Positions 1-11,288 of a DNA stretch of 27,508 nt are shown here, one piece after another. Each line of letters begins with the position of its first letter. Positions within the stretch are counted from its first letter, which is position 1. The stretch is from Bremia lactucae. Taxonomy: Eukaryota; Oomycota; Peronosporomycetes; Peronosporales; Peronosporaceae. Under the pieces are notes generated by a model. The model made no database searches. It was not told the origin of the DNA and saw only the letters and a program-made list of their open reading frames with translations. The translations under genes and the position numbers were made by a program. The stretch is taken from assembly GCF_004359215.1 (NCBI RefSeq), contig NC_090618.1:2691775-2719282 (forward strand). The letters are read 5' to 3'.

Positions 1-299
1 AACATAGAGTCAAGCCACAAATAGCTACGAACCGTCGAAATATTCAACAGACACAAAGCCACTCGTTACCTTTCTCCAAGTCATTATTAATTAGCTCGTC
101 CTCGGCAAAAAACTACAACTCAATGAGAAGCTGCAAATAATTGTTAACAGCCAAAGAACTTGGTAGTCGCAAATTACCCGCTGCCTTTCATAGCGTCTAT
201 TGTAGATTGCAATCAAAAAAAGCTGTAAGCAGTTGTTAACAACCGAATCATTCGAATGTTATTAATTATCCGCTACTAATATCACAGTTTATATTAAAT

Positions 300-1800
300 T
301 AACAACGGAGAAGGGCTGCTTCCTATCTTAAACTCCTGAAAACAAGAGTCGCAAACAAGTAGCTACCTTTCTCTATGCCAATCTTTAAATAACAACTGAG
401 AAACGCTGCATCTTATTCTTAACTCCAGAAAACGGGAGTCGCAAACAAGTCGCTGTATTTCTCTACGTTGATCCTTAAATAACAAATGAGAAGGCTGCAA
501 ATAATTCGCCACCTTACTCATTACCGCTTTCTAAATAACAACGGAGGGAGGCTGTTTCTTATTTTTGACTCCAGAACCACTGCAGTCGCAAACAAGTCAC
601 TACCAACCTCGTTACCGCTTTCGAATTAACAACTCAGAATAAATGTTTCTTACTTTTAACTACAGATATTTTGCAGTCGCAAACAAGTCACTATCTTTCT
701 TAACGCAGTTATTCAAAAAACAGCAGAGGTAGGCCGTTTCTTATTCTTGACTCCAGAACTACTGCAATCGCAAACAAGTCACTACCGTCCTCAATGCCGC
801 TTTCTAATTAACAACTCAGAATGAATGCTTCTTATTTTTGGCTCCAGAACTACTGCAGTCGCAAATAAGTAACAATCTTTCTTAACGCGGTTATTCAAAA
901 ACAATTGAAATGGACCGTTTCTTATTTCAAACAAATCACTACCTTTCTCATTGAGATTGGCCGTTTATTATTTAAATAATCACTACCATTCCTAACGTCG
1001 CTATTCAGGAAACAACTGAGAAAAGCAGTTTCTTATCAACAACTTCAGAAAATCCGAAGTCTAAACAAGTCACTGCCTTACTCAATGCCACTATTTAAAA
1101 ACAACTGAGAAAAGTCGTTTCTTATTTTTGACCACAAAACTACTGCAGTCGCAAACAAGTAATTACCTTTCTCGAACGCTTCTTATTAACAACACAGAAT
1201 GAATGTTTCTTATTTTACTTTAGGACTACTGCGACAGCAAACAAGAAACTATCTTCCTTAACGCAGCTAATCAAAAACAGTAGAGGTAGGCCGTTTCTTA
1301 TTTTTGACTCCAGAACTACTGCAGTCGCAACAAGTCACTACCATCCTCAATACCACTTTCTAATTAACAACCCAGAACGAATGTTTCCTATTATTAATTC
1401 CAGAACAACCGCAACCACAAACAAGTAACTATCTTTCTTTACGAAGCTAATCAAAAAGGAAGTAGAGGTAGGCTGTTTCTCACTCTTGACTCCAGAACTA
1501 CTGCAGTCGCGAACAAGTCACTACCATCCTCAATACCACTTTCTAATTAAAAACTCAGAATGAACGTTTCTTATTTTTGACCGCAGAACTACTGCAGTAT
1601 TACAAACAAGTAACTATCTTTCTTAATGCCGCTAATAAAAAACAACTGAGATGAGCCGATTCTTATTTCAAACAAGTCACTACCTTCTCATTGAGAACGG
1701 CCGTTTCTTATTTTAAAAAAGTCACTACCTGTCTCAACGTCGCTATTTAAAAAAAACGGAGATAGGCTGTTTCTTATTTTAAACTTTAGAAAATCCGAAG
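300..1800. repeat. About 90-bp degenerate tandem repeats in spacer copy 1
   Basis: The motif CTACTGCAGTCGCAAACAAG recurs near 581, 673, 762, 853, 1144, 1320 and 1501, with weaker versions near 1230, 1410 and 1592. The spacing is close to 90 bases, and alternating flanks (GGTAGGCCGTTTCTTATT versus CTCAGAATGAATGTTTCTT) suggest a dimer of about 180 bases. This is a typical rDNA spacer subrepeat array. Confidence 0.8.
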
Positions 1801-2962
1801 TCTTAAACAAGTCACTGCCTTACTCGACGCTATTAATACAAACAAAGATTTTAGCTGCAGAAAATTAATAACTTTCAAACTCATCGAAAGTTAAAAACTA
1901 TCTACTACCATTTCTAATTGTATCTACCATAGACAGAGTTAAGCTGCAAATGAATACCAACAATCGAATAACTCGAAGTCGATTATCGCATGCTGCTTTT
2001 CCCAGTCGCAATTGAAATTTGCAACACTTCGTTAAGCTGCTTATGATGATTAATCGCCGAAGAACTCGGAAATTGCAAATCACTCGCTGCTTTACTCAGT
2101 GTCGCTATTTCTAATAACAACATCGAATTAAGCGGATACAGTTATTAACCTTTGAAGAACTCAAAAGTCTCAAACCGCTTCTACCTATATCGACGTCGCT
2201 ATTAATTTGCCGAAGATCCTTTGTAAAGAAAGACAAAGTTGATCTCCATCTCAACAGCCTTACCTAAAAGGCAAAGCCGGAAATGAATTTTAGAGCACGA
2301 TGCTGCGAGCTAACAAGTTATTACCTATCCGCTTGCTGCATACACACTCCAGATCAAGTTCGGTTCTACCCGAATTTGTCTCTTTCCAACGGAATAACTA
2401 GTGCAAAACGTATTATAAACGGCATCGCATATCGATGAATAATCCGAAAACTATCCAAACAATACACAACCGTCTATAATCCACCTTCGCTCCAGCCCCG
2501 ACAGAGCGTCGATGTAGTATTTCGCAACGTCCGCAGTATTTTATCAACGCAAAGATCCTACGCTCGGGTAACTACCCCAATAGTATTCACTTATTGTCAA
2601 CTCCACACCGCTTTCGCACAAAATACCCAGTGCAACGCAATATAATGCTTCAAATTAAACTATATTCTTATGCATAGCATACGAACACAATCTCATTCAC
2701 TGCTCGCACGTTAAACATTTCAAGTTTCCTCGAAAATCATTAACGCACTATACTATATATTTGTTTTCTACACCAGTCTTAGGAACAGCCTAACTGCTCC
2801 TACAAAACCTATATAGAAAACCATCAATCGCCTGAAACTTTCACTATCCAACTAAGAACAGCGAAAAAATATTCAATAGTAAAGCAAACTTGTCAAGAAC
2901 CAATGTCAATAGTATAGATAGACTTGCCATGTAAACTAAAACTTTGGTCCTCGAACTTGTCA

Positions 2963-2978
2963 CTCCATATATATAGGG
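2963..2978 (-). promoter_or_regulatory. Possible RNA polymerase I core promoter, copy 1
   Basis: The minus strand reads CCCTATATATATGGAG. A TATATA element followed directly by a purine/G-rich stretch resembles Pol I start sites known from plants. The site is identical in copy 2 (7241-7256). The promoter role is an inference; it would give a long external transcribed spacer of about 3 kb. Confidence 0.3.
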
Positions 2979-3501
2979 AAAGCGCTACAAGGACGCTGTC
3001 CTGGTGATTACACAGCGTGTAGTAATACTTTACTATTGTAGAATTCCTGCATTTCCCATACAAAAGTCCATTTAATATGAAAACTAAACGAAATACAAGT
3101 CAAAAAAGTTTTTAAATTACGTTGAAAAGTATTTTTTATTCGCATAAGTACGGTATTTTACACATTAAGTACGATTTGAGTGGAAATGCGTCATTTATCG
3201 TTATATTACGTCAAAATGGGGCGATTTTTCGTACATTTTCGCCCCGCTTCGTAAGGCTTTTGTAGGCTCACCCGTATAACTTTCCATCGACATGGGTGGT
3301 ACTAAACTACGTATGGAATGCTAAGGTAGTTCGCCCAACGCTTTGTGGTTGCTGAGAAAAGTTGTGTTGAGTGGTGAATTTTTGCATTTTCGGCCGATTT
3401 TGATTTTGCCTCTTTAAAAAAAATGGGAATCGTCGTGTGTAGGCCGTATTTTTGACTTTCTTGTATGAAACGTATCTGAAGAAAAGGTGTATTTTGATAC
3501 G

Positions 3502-3502
3502 N
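3502..3502. other. Single N: assembly join inside rDNA
   Basis: Left of the N the sequence is mid-spacer (equivalent to 7779 in copy 2). Right of it the sequence is inside 18S. The true neighbours differ: in copy 2 the spacer continues for several kilobases. The single N therefore stands for missing sequence of unknown length, at least the remainder of one rDNA unit. Confidence 0.9.
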
Positions 3503-4226
3503 GCAGAAAGACAGTCTCACAAAAAATGCTTCGAATATCCATAAGTACACACTCCCAAAGGGAGCGGACCGGACATCCAAAGCAGAAATCCAACTACGAG
3601 CTTTTTAACTGCAACAACTTTAATATACGCTATTGGAGCTGGAATTACCGCGGCTGCTGGCACCAGACTTGCCCTCCAATTGATCCTCGTTAAGGGATTT
3701 AAATTGTACTCATTCCAATTGCCCGACTCGAAGAGCCAGAGCATTGTTATTTATTGTCACTACCTCCCTGTATCAGGATTGGGTAATTTACGCGCCTGCT
3801 GCCTTCCTTGGATGTGGTAGCCGTTTCTAAGGCTCCCTCTCCGGAATCAAACCCTAATTCCCCGTTACCCGTTAACGCCATGGTAGGCCCATATCCTACC
3901 ATCCAAAGCTGATAGGGCAGAAACTCAATCGATCTATCGCGCAAAAGCACGATCCGCACAGTTATTAAGACTCAACACAATACCGGCTTATAGCAGGATC
4001 GGTTTTCAATCTAATAAATGCTACCCGTCCCTTGTGTAGTTGGGTATTAATGCATGTATTAGCTCTAGAATTACTACGGTTATCCAAGTAGTAAGGTACT
4101 ATCGAGTGGACTATAACTGATATAATGAGCCATTCGCAGTTTCACAGTACAAAATTGTTTATACTTAGACATGCATGGCTTAATCTTTGAGACAAGCGTA
4201 TGACTACTGGCAGGATCAACCAGGTT
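3503..4226 (-). rRNA. 18S (small subunit) rRNA, 5' 724 nt, truncated
   Basis: The minus strand begins with the universal 18S 5' end AACCTGGTTGATCCTGCCAG at 4226, followed by the expected TAGTCATACGCTTGTCTCAAAG and, further on, the conserved CAGCAGCCGCGGTAATTCC around 3640-3660. It continues into the variable V4 region and stops at the N at 3502. About 40% of a usual 18S gene of about 1.8 kb is present. It encodes the start of the RNA of the small ribosomal subunit, transcribed by Pol I as part of a long precursor. The rest of the gene, with 5.8S and 28S, is not in the window. Short ORFs over it on both strands are shadows. Confidence 0.97.
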
Positions 4227-4579
4227 TATATCTTCAATACGTAAGATGACGACAAGTCGCCCCTAGCACATAATATTAACATAGAGTCAAGCCACAAATA
4301 GCTACGAACCGTCGAAATATTCAACAGACACAAAGCCACTCGTTACCTTTCTCCAAGTCATTATTAATTAGCTCGTCCTCGGCAAAAAACTACAACTCAA
4401 TGAGAAGCTGCAAATAATTGTTAACAGCCAAAGAACTTGGTAGTCGCAAATTACCCGCTGCCTTTCATAGCGTCTATTGTAGATTGCAATCAAAAAAAGC
4501 TGTAAGCAGTTGTTAACAACCGAATCATTCGAATGTTATTAATTATCCGCTACTAATATCACAGTTTATATTAAATTAA

Positions 4580-6080
4580 CAACGGAGAAGGGCTGCTTCC
4601 TATCTTAAACTCCTGAAAACAAGAGTCGCAAACAAGTAGCTACCTTTCTCTATGCCAATCTTTAAATAACAACTGAGAAACGCTGCATCTTATTCTTAAC
4701 TCCAGAAAACGGGAGTCGCAAACAAGTCGCTGTATTTCTCTACGTTGATCCTTAAATAACAAATGAGAAGGCTGCAAATAATTCGCCACCTTACTCATTA
4801 CCGCTTTCTAAATAACAACGGAGGGAGGCTGTTTCTTATTTTTGACTCCAGAACCACTGCAGTCGCAAACAAGTCACTACCAACCTCGTTACCGCTTTCG
4901 AATTAACAACTCAGAATAAATGTTTCTTACTTTTAACTACAGATATTTTGCAGTCGCAAACAAGTCACTATCTTTCTTAACGCAGTTATTCAAAAAACAG
5001 CAGAGGTAGGCCGTTTCTTATTCTTGACTCCAGAACTACTGCAATCGCAAACAAGTCACTACCGTCCTCAATGCCGCTTTCTAATTAACAACTCAGAATG
5101 AATGCTTCTTATTTTTGGCTCCAGAACTACTGCAGTCGCAAATAAGTAACAATCTTTCTTAACGCGGTTATTCAAAAACAATTGAAATGGACCGTTTCTT
5201 ATTTCAAACAAATCACTACCTTTCTCATTGAGATTGGCCGTTTATTATTTAAATAATCACTACCATTCCTAACGTCGCTATTCAGGAAACAACTGAGAAA
5301 AGCAGTTTCTTATCAACAACTTCAGAAAATCCGAAGTCTAAACAAGTCACTGCCTTACTCAATGCCACTATTTAAAAACAACTGAGAAAAGTCGTTTCTT
5401 ATTTTTGACCACAAAACTACTGCAGTCGCAAACAAATATTACCTTTCTCGAACGCTTCTTATTAACAACATAGAATGAATGTTTCTTATTTTACTTTAGA
5501 ACTACTGCAACACAAACAAGAAACTATCTTCCTTAACGAAGCTAATCAAAAAAGAAATAGAGGTAGGCCGTTTCTCACTCTTGACTCCAGAACTACTGCA
5601 GTCGCGAACAAGTCACTACCATCCTCAATACCCCTTTCTAATTAACAACCTAGAACGAATGTTTCCTATTATTGATTCCAGTTCAACCGCAGCCGCAAAC
5701 AAGTAACTATCTTTCTTTACGAAGCTAATCAAAAAAGCAATAGAGGTAGGCCGTTTCTCACTCTTGACTCCAGAACTACTGCAGTCGCGAACAAGTCACT
5801 ACCATCCTCAATACCACTTTCTAATTAACAACTCAGAATGAACGTTTCTTATTTTTGACCGCAGAACTACTGCAGTATTACAAACAAGTAACTATCTTTC
5901 TTAATGCCGCTAATAAAAAACAACTGAGATGAGCCGATTCTTATTTCAAACAAGTCACTACCTTCTCATTGAGAACGGCCGTTTCTTATTTTAAAAAAGT
6001 CACTACCTGTCTCAACGTCGCTATTTAAAAAAACGGAGATAGGCTGTTTCTTATTTTAAACTTTAGAAAATCCGAAGTCT
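4580..6080. repeat. About 90-bp degenerate tandem repeats in spacer copy 2
   Basis: This is the same array as in copy 1, displaced by 4278 bases. The two copies differ by single substitutions and small indels (for example around 5440-5560 versus 1165-1285), so they are separate spacer copies and not an exact assembly duplicate. Confidence 0.8.
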
Positions 6081-7240
6081 TAAACAAGTCACTGCCTTAC
6101 TCGACGCTATTAATACAAACAAAGATTTTAGCTGCAGAAAATTAATAACTTTCAAACTCATCGAAAGTTAAAAACTATCTACTACCATTTCTAATTGTAA
6201 CACACCATAGACAGAGTTAAGCTGCAAATGAATACCAACAATCGAATAACTCGAAGTCGATTATCGCATGCTGCTTTTCCCAGTCGCAATTGAAATTTGC
6301 AACACTTCGTTAAGCTGCTTATGATGATTAATCGCCGAAGAACTCGGAAATTGCAAATCACTCGCTGCTTTACTCAGTGTCGCTATTTCTAATAACAACA
6401 TCGAATTAAGCGGATACAGTTATTAACCTTTGAAGAACTCAAAAGTCTCAAACCGCTTCTACCTATATCGACGTCGCTATTAATTTGCCGAAGATCCTTT
6501 GTAAAGAAAGACAAAGTTGATCTCCATCTCAACAGCCTTACCTAAAAGGCAAAGCCGGAAATGAATTTTAGAGCACGATGCTGCGAGCTAACAAGTTATT
6601 ACCTATCCGCTTGCTGCATACACACTCCAGATCAAGTTCGGTTCTACCCGAATTTGTCTCTTTCCAACGGAATAACTAGTGCAAAACGTATTATAAACGG
6701 CATCGCATATCGATGAATAATCCGAAAACTATCCAAACAATACACAACCGTCTATAATCCACCTTCGCTCCAGCCCCGACAGAGCGTCGATGTAGTATTT
6801 CGCAACGTCCGCAGTATTTTATCAACGCAAAGATCCTACGCTCGGGTAACTACCCCAATAGTATTCACTTATTGTCAACTCCACACCGCTTTCGCACAAA
6901 ATACCCAGTGCAACGCAATATAATGCTTCAAATTAAACTATATTCTTATGCATAGCATACGAACACAATCTCATTCACTGCTCGCACGTTAAACATTTCA
7001 AGTTTCCTCGAAAATCATTAACGCACTATACTATGTATTTGTTTCCTACACCAGTCTTAGGAACAGCCTAACTGCTCCTACAAAACCTATATAGAAAACC
7101 ATCAATCGCCTGAAACTTTCACTATCCAACTAAGAACAGCGAAAAAATATTCAATAGTAAAGCAAACTTGTCAAGAACCAATGTCAATAGTATAGATAGA
7201 CTTGCCATGTAAACTAAAACTTTGGTCCTCGAACTTGTCA

Positions 7241-7256
7241 CTCCATATATATAGGG
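7241..7256 (-). promoter_or_regulatory. Possible RNA polymerase I core promoter, copy 2
   Basis: The sequence is identical to the site at 2963-2978. It lies about 3.0 kb upstream of the 18S start on the minus strand and just outside the subrepeat arrays on either side, which is where a pre-rRNA start would be expected. Inference only. Confidence 0.3.
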
Positions 7257-7522
7257 AAAGCGCTACAAGGACGCTGTCCTGGTGATTACACAGCGTGTAG
7301 GAATACTTTACTATTGTAGAATTCCTGCATTTCCCATACAAAAGTCCATTTAATATGAAAACTAAACGAAATACAAGTCAAAAAAGTTTTTAAATTACGT
7401 TGAAAAGTATTTTTTATTCGCATAAGTACGGTATTTTACACATTAAGTACGATTTGAGTGGAAATGCGTCATTTATCGTTATATTACGTCAAAATGGGGC
7501 GATTTTTCGTACATTTTCGCCC

Positions 7523-9245
7523 CGCTTCGTAAGGCTTTTGTAGGCTCACCCGTATAACTTTCCATCGACATGGGTGGTACTAAACTACGTATGGAATGCT
7601 AAGGTAGTTCGCCCAACGCTTTGTGGTTGCTGAGAAAAGTTGTGTTGAGTGGTGAATTTTTGCATTTTCGGCCGATTTTGATTTTGCCTCTTTAAAAAAA
7701 ATGGGAATCGTCGTGTGTAGGCCGTATTTTTGACTTTCTTGTATGAAACGTATCTGAAGAAAAGGTGTATTTTGATACGATCTACAACAATGCATCGAGG
7801 GGTCGACGCCTAATTTATTGTTTTCGCGGAGATAAATGCCTATATATTACGAAAATTATCGTTAATTTGGTCACTGTTTTGCACTTTTTCGTACATCTAC
7901 GTAAGGCTTTCGTAGGCTCACCTGTATAAACTTCCATCGACATAGATAATAACATCCTACGTTGGGAATGCTAAGGTAGCACGCCTAAGTCCTGGTAGTT
8001 TTTTCAAGAAGTTGAGTCAAGTGAAAAAAATATTTGGTACAAAAAGTATAAATCGTCGAGCGCAGACCGTATTTTTTACTTTCTTGTATGCAAGGCATCA
8101 ATGAAAAAGGTGTATTTTGATGCGTTCTATAACAATGGATAGCGAGGTCGGATCGCAGTTCGGCGTTTTCGCGGAGTTATAGGCCGATAACTGAAAAAAT
8201 GTGTCGGCGATTCGGTGAAATGGGACCAAATTTCGCACATGTTCGTACCGCTTCGTAAGGCTTTCGTAGGCTCACGCGTATAAGTTTTCCTCGACTTAGG
8301 TGGTACTAAACCACGTTGGGAATGCTAAGGTAGTTCGCTCAACTCCTTGTGGTTGCTGAGAAAAGTTGTGTTAAGTGGTGAATTTTTGCATTTTCGGCCG
8401 ATTTTGGCCTGCCTCTTAAAAAAAATGGGAATCGTCGTGTGTAGGCCGTATTTTTGACTTTCTTGTATGAAACGTATCTGAAGAAAAGGTGTATTTTGAT
8501 ACGTTCTACAACAATGCATCGAGGGGTCGACGCCCAATTTGGTGTTTTCGCGGAGATAAATGCCTATATATTACAAAAATTATTGTTAATTTGGTCACTG
8601 TTTTGCACTTTTTCGTACCTCTACGTAAGGCTTTCGTAGGCTCACCTGTATAAACTTCCATCGACATAGATAATAACATCCTACGTTGGGAATGCTAAGG
8701 TAGCACGCCTAAGTCCTGGTAGTTTTTTCAAGAAGTTGAGTCAAGTGAGAAAAATATTTGGTACAAAAAGTATAAATCGTCGAGCGCAGACCGTATTTTT
8801 TACTTTCTTGTATGCAAGGCATCAATGAAAAAGGTGTATTTTGATGCGTTCTATAACAATGGGTAGCGAGGTCGGATCGCAGTTCGGCGTTTTCGCGGAG
8901 TTATAGGCCGATAACTGAAAAAATGTGTCGGCGATTCGGTGAAATGGGACCAAATTTCGCACATGTTCGTACCGCTTCGTAAGGCTTTCGTAGGCTCACG
9001 CGTATAAGTTTTCCTCGACTTAGGTGGTACTAAACCACGTTAGGAATGCTAAGGTAGTTCGCTCAACTCCTTGTGGTTGCTGAGAAAAGTTGTGTTGAGT
9101 GGTGAATTTTTGCATTTTCGGCCGATTTTGGCCGGCCTCTTGAAAAAAACTGGGAATCGTCGTGTGTAGGCCGTATTTTTGACTTTCTTGTATACAATGT
9201 ATCTGAAGAAAAGGTGTATTTTGATACGTTCTACAACAATGGTTT
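7523..9245. repeat. Dimeric (A-B) tandem repeats of about 725 bp in the rDNA spacer
   Basis: The motif CGCTTCGTAAGGCTT begins at 7523, 8249 and 8973, giving periods of 726 and 724 bases. Each unit contains two diverged halves of about 350-375 bases: a second copy of CGTAAGGCTTTCGTAGGCTCAC occurs near 7903 and 8624. The order is A-B-A-B-A, with the last A half ending near 9245, after which the sequence becomes unique. Copy 1 contains only the first A half before the N. Three similar short ORFs (around 7580-7795, 8325-8537 and 9020-9277, minus) are translations of the A half, not genes. Confidence 0.88.
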
Positions 9246-10843
9246 CTCTTGCCCAGCTCCCAAATCGGTGATTCCACCGAGATATCGCCCGATAAGCGAA
9301 AAATTGTGTTTTCGACGAAATCTTGGAACGACTATAACTTTTGACGTACTTGGAAGTGTCGCGAAAATTTTGTGCCAGAATTCGCGTCTTGAAAAGGCGC
9401 ATATTATATACTAAAATTTTCTTTCGAAAAGAAAATTTTTGTATAAGTTATTAAGGTTTATGTAAAATCAAGTATAATTACATAAAACGTGCATAAACAT
9501 CTGTTCTAATGTCCCAATTTGGTGTGTCCACATCAATGCGCATCTTTTGCCCCCATTTATAGCGGATAATTCCTACAAGAAGTGTATTTTTCGCATTTGC
9601 AGGGCTTTTTTTGGCGATTGGGACGAGTTGAGTGGAGTAGGAAGTTAAGTCGGTGTTCCGGGGAAACAAATTTTGCCGAACCAAGAATCTTTTTTCGAAT
9701 CGCAGACCGCGGGACGCGGTATTTCTAGACTCAAAATTCGACGCTGATTCGATTGCGCGCATCGGAGCTGCCCAAAGATAAGTAGTTTTAAAGTTATCGC
9801 GAGAAAACGGTTTTCAAATCTTCCAAATGGTCGAAATTTGACAAACAATTGCATCTGTACGAAAGAATATTGCGATTCAGACGGAGATCGATCGCGGACG
9901 TGAAAGAGCATCAAAAACCACGTCTAGGGCAGTATCGGCAGAAGGCAAGACATTCCTGGTACTAGATTTATTAAAACATTTGTGCTTCAAAACGGTGTTT
10001 TGGCAGTTGTCGACATGCCACTTTTGACGCACGGGAAATTGAATTTCTCAGCAACTACTGCGAGTTGGCCGTACTACCTTAGTGAAAAACTCGTGTCGAG
10101 ACATTCTACGAGTGGCCCTTTATCGCCTGCCGACCGGATCGACGATCCGTTTCGAGGAGGCTTGGTTTTGTGCTCCAAAAAGGGCTGTTAAAAATCGCAA
10201 CTTTGACGCACGATAACTTTTTAACGAAGAAGTTTTAGCCGGAACCATTTGTACCATCGAATCGGGCGTGTGATTCTACGTGGGAAAGGGTAAGCTCCTC
10301 TTGGTAAAATAAAAAATACATCTTTGCAAAAAAAGTACTGAAAATTGTCAAACCTAACCTCAATATTCGGATGCGGCATAAAAAAGTACGTCTAGACAGC
10401 TGACTTACAAAGACGAAACACTTTGTATACTACGGTTTACGAACCACTTTCTAAACACGATAAACGTAAACTATCTATTATGGAAGGGTTAAAGCACTTT
10501 GGAGCAAAAGTCACTAGTACCACGTGAAAGAGCATCGAAAAACAAGTCTACTTAGCGGCTGAGAAAAGGTCGATGGATGCTGGGTTGCCTCCTGCATACG
10601 TAAGCAAGGTGTATTTTCGTCATTTACGTACCTCTACACTACGTTACACGGGTACATAGACGTGTGCCACACCAAATTTTATCTCACTACATCAAACAGA
10701 TGGCGGGGTACCAATCTGCCCCGGCAGTTACGTCTGTACCTCTATGTAACTCGAGAAAACCTTCCTTGAACTAGATAACTATACAAATAGTAAGAACAAA
10801 AGTTCTTAAAGAAAATTAGAATACAAATAACAAGATAAAATAA
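9246..10843. other. Spacer between the dimeric repeats and 5S, no gene seen
   Basis: The sequence is mostly unique. Weak internal similarity exists: GTGAAAGAGCATC occurs near 9900 and 10525, and AAGGTGTATTTT of the dimeric repeat returns near 10606, so decayed repeat units may extend through it. ORFs here are short, overlapping and without recognisable motifs. Confidence 0.7.
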
Positions 10844-10961
10844 GTAGACAGCACCCGGACTTCCCCGGTGGTCACCCACCCGAGTACTACCCGAGCTTGA
10901 GGCTGCTTAACTTCACAGAGCAGACGGGATATGGTGATTTCAGCCTAAGATGGCCGTCTAC
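10844..10961 (-). rRNA. 5S rRNA (complete, 118 nt)
   Basis: The minus strand runs from GTAGACGGCCATCTTAGGCT to GGGTGCTGTCTAC, and the ends GTAGAC and GTCTAC pair to form the terminal helix I. The internal Pol III control region is recognisable (GAAGTTAAGCAGCC and GGTGGGTGACCACC). A run of four T residues on the minus strand at 10840-10837, three bases past the 3' end, can serve as the Pol III terminator. The product is the small RNA of the large ribosomal subunit. It lies in the rDNA spacer on the same strand as 18S; linkage of 5S to the main rDNA unit is known in oomycetes. The ORF at 10897-11199 (plus) overlaps it and is spurious. Confidence 0.95.
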
Positions 10962-11288
10962 GTTAGCTAATACTGGTTACCTGTACTTATACTTGTTTAT
11001 ACAAGCAGGATTCGCTTTCGCAACTGCCTTTAACCATTGCCTGCTACGTTTCATACAGTATGTACCCATATGCTGGACACTAGGTGCGACCTTTCGCGTC
11101 CATGCACAGCCACACCCAAGTGACCTATGCGACATGTACACGACCCGCATTAAACACCTTTCCATCACCTTCCGCCTGCGTTTCCTCTACCACATATAAT
11201 TAAAACACTAAACATTTTTTTTCACAAGTCATTTCATTGATTTTGCATACTTTATCCTAGTCTAAATATGCTTCCTCGACGTCTACAC
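10962..11288. other. Spacer upstream of 5S, nothing recognised
   Basis: These 327 bases lie between the 5S 5' end and the minisatellite. No motif, RNA or plausible coding region is visible. They would lie between 28S and 5S in an intact unit, but no 28S sequence is present. Confidence 0.6.

Larger units (their letters stand above)
1..3501 (-). other. rDNA intergenic spacer, copy 1 (partial)
   Basis: This stretch matches 4279-7779 at a constant offset of 4278 bases, with scattered substitutions and 1-4 base indels, so it is a second copy of the spacer upstream of 18S. It starts at the window edge and stops at the N at 3502, where the matching spacer in copy 2 continues. The strand given is that of the rRNA units. 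It contains about 90-bp degenerate repeats (roughly 300-1800), a TATA-rich promoter-like site at 2963-2978 and the start of the longer subrepeat family near 3245-3501. Short ORFs here are not genes. Confidence 0.9.
4227..10843 (-). other. rDNA intergenic spacer, copy 2 (with external transcribed spacer)
   Basis: This is the spacer upstream of the 18S fragment, read on the minus strand from the 5S gene to the 18S start. From 4279 to 7779 it matches copy 1; beyond that it continues with the dimeric repeats to about 9245 and then 1.6 kb of mostly unique AT-rich sequence to the 5S gene. Where the external transcribed spacer begins is not visible directly; the best candidate start is near 7241-7256. 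No protein gene is supported. Confidence 0.88.

Noticed and set aside
7970..7985. Homing endonuclease site or LSU rRNA fragment (TGCTAAGGTAGC)
   Set aside because: The match to the conserved LSU motif is only about 10 bases, is on the strand opposite the rRNA genes, and recurs only as part of the spacer repeat.
7580..9402. Several similar minus-strand ORFs in the spacer
   Set aside because: They are repeated translations of the A half of the rDNA spacer repeat, lie in different contexts, and match no protein family.
10897..11199. Plus-strand ORF of 100 codons
   Set aside because: It overlaps the complete 5S rRNA gene on the opposite strand and has no recognisable motif.
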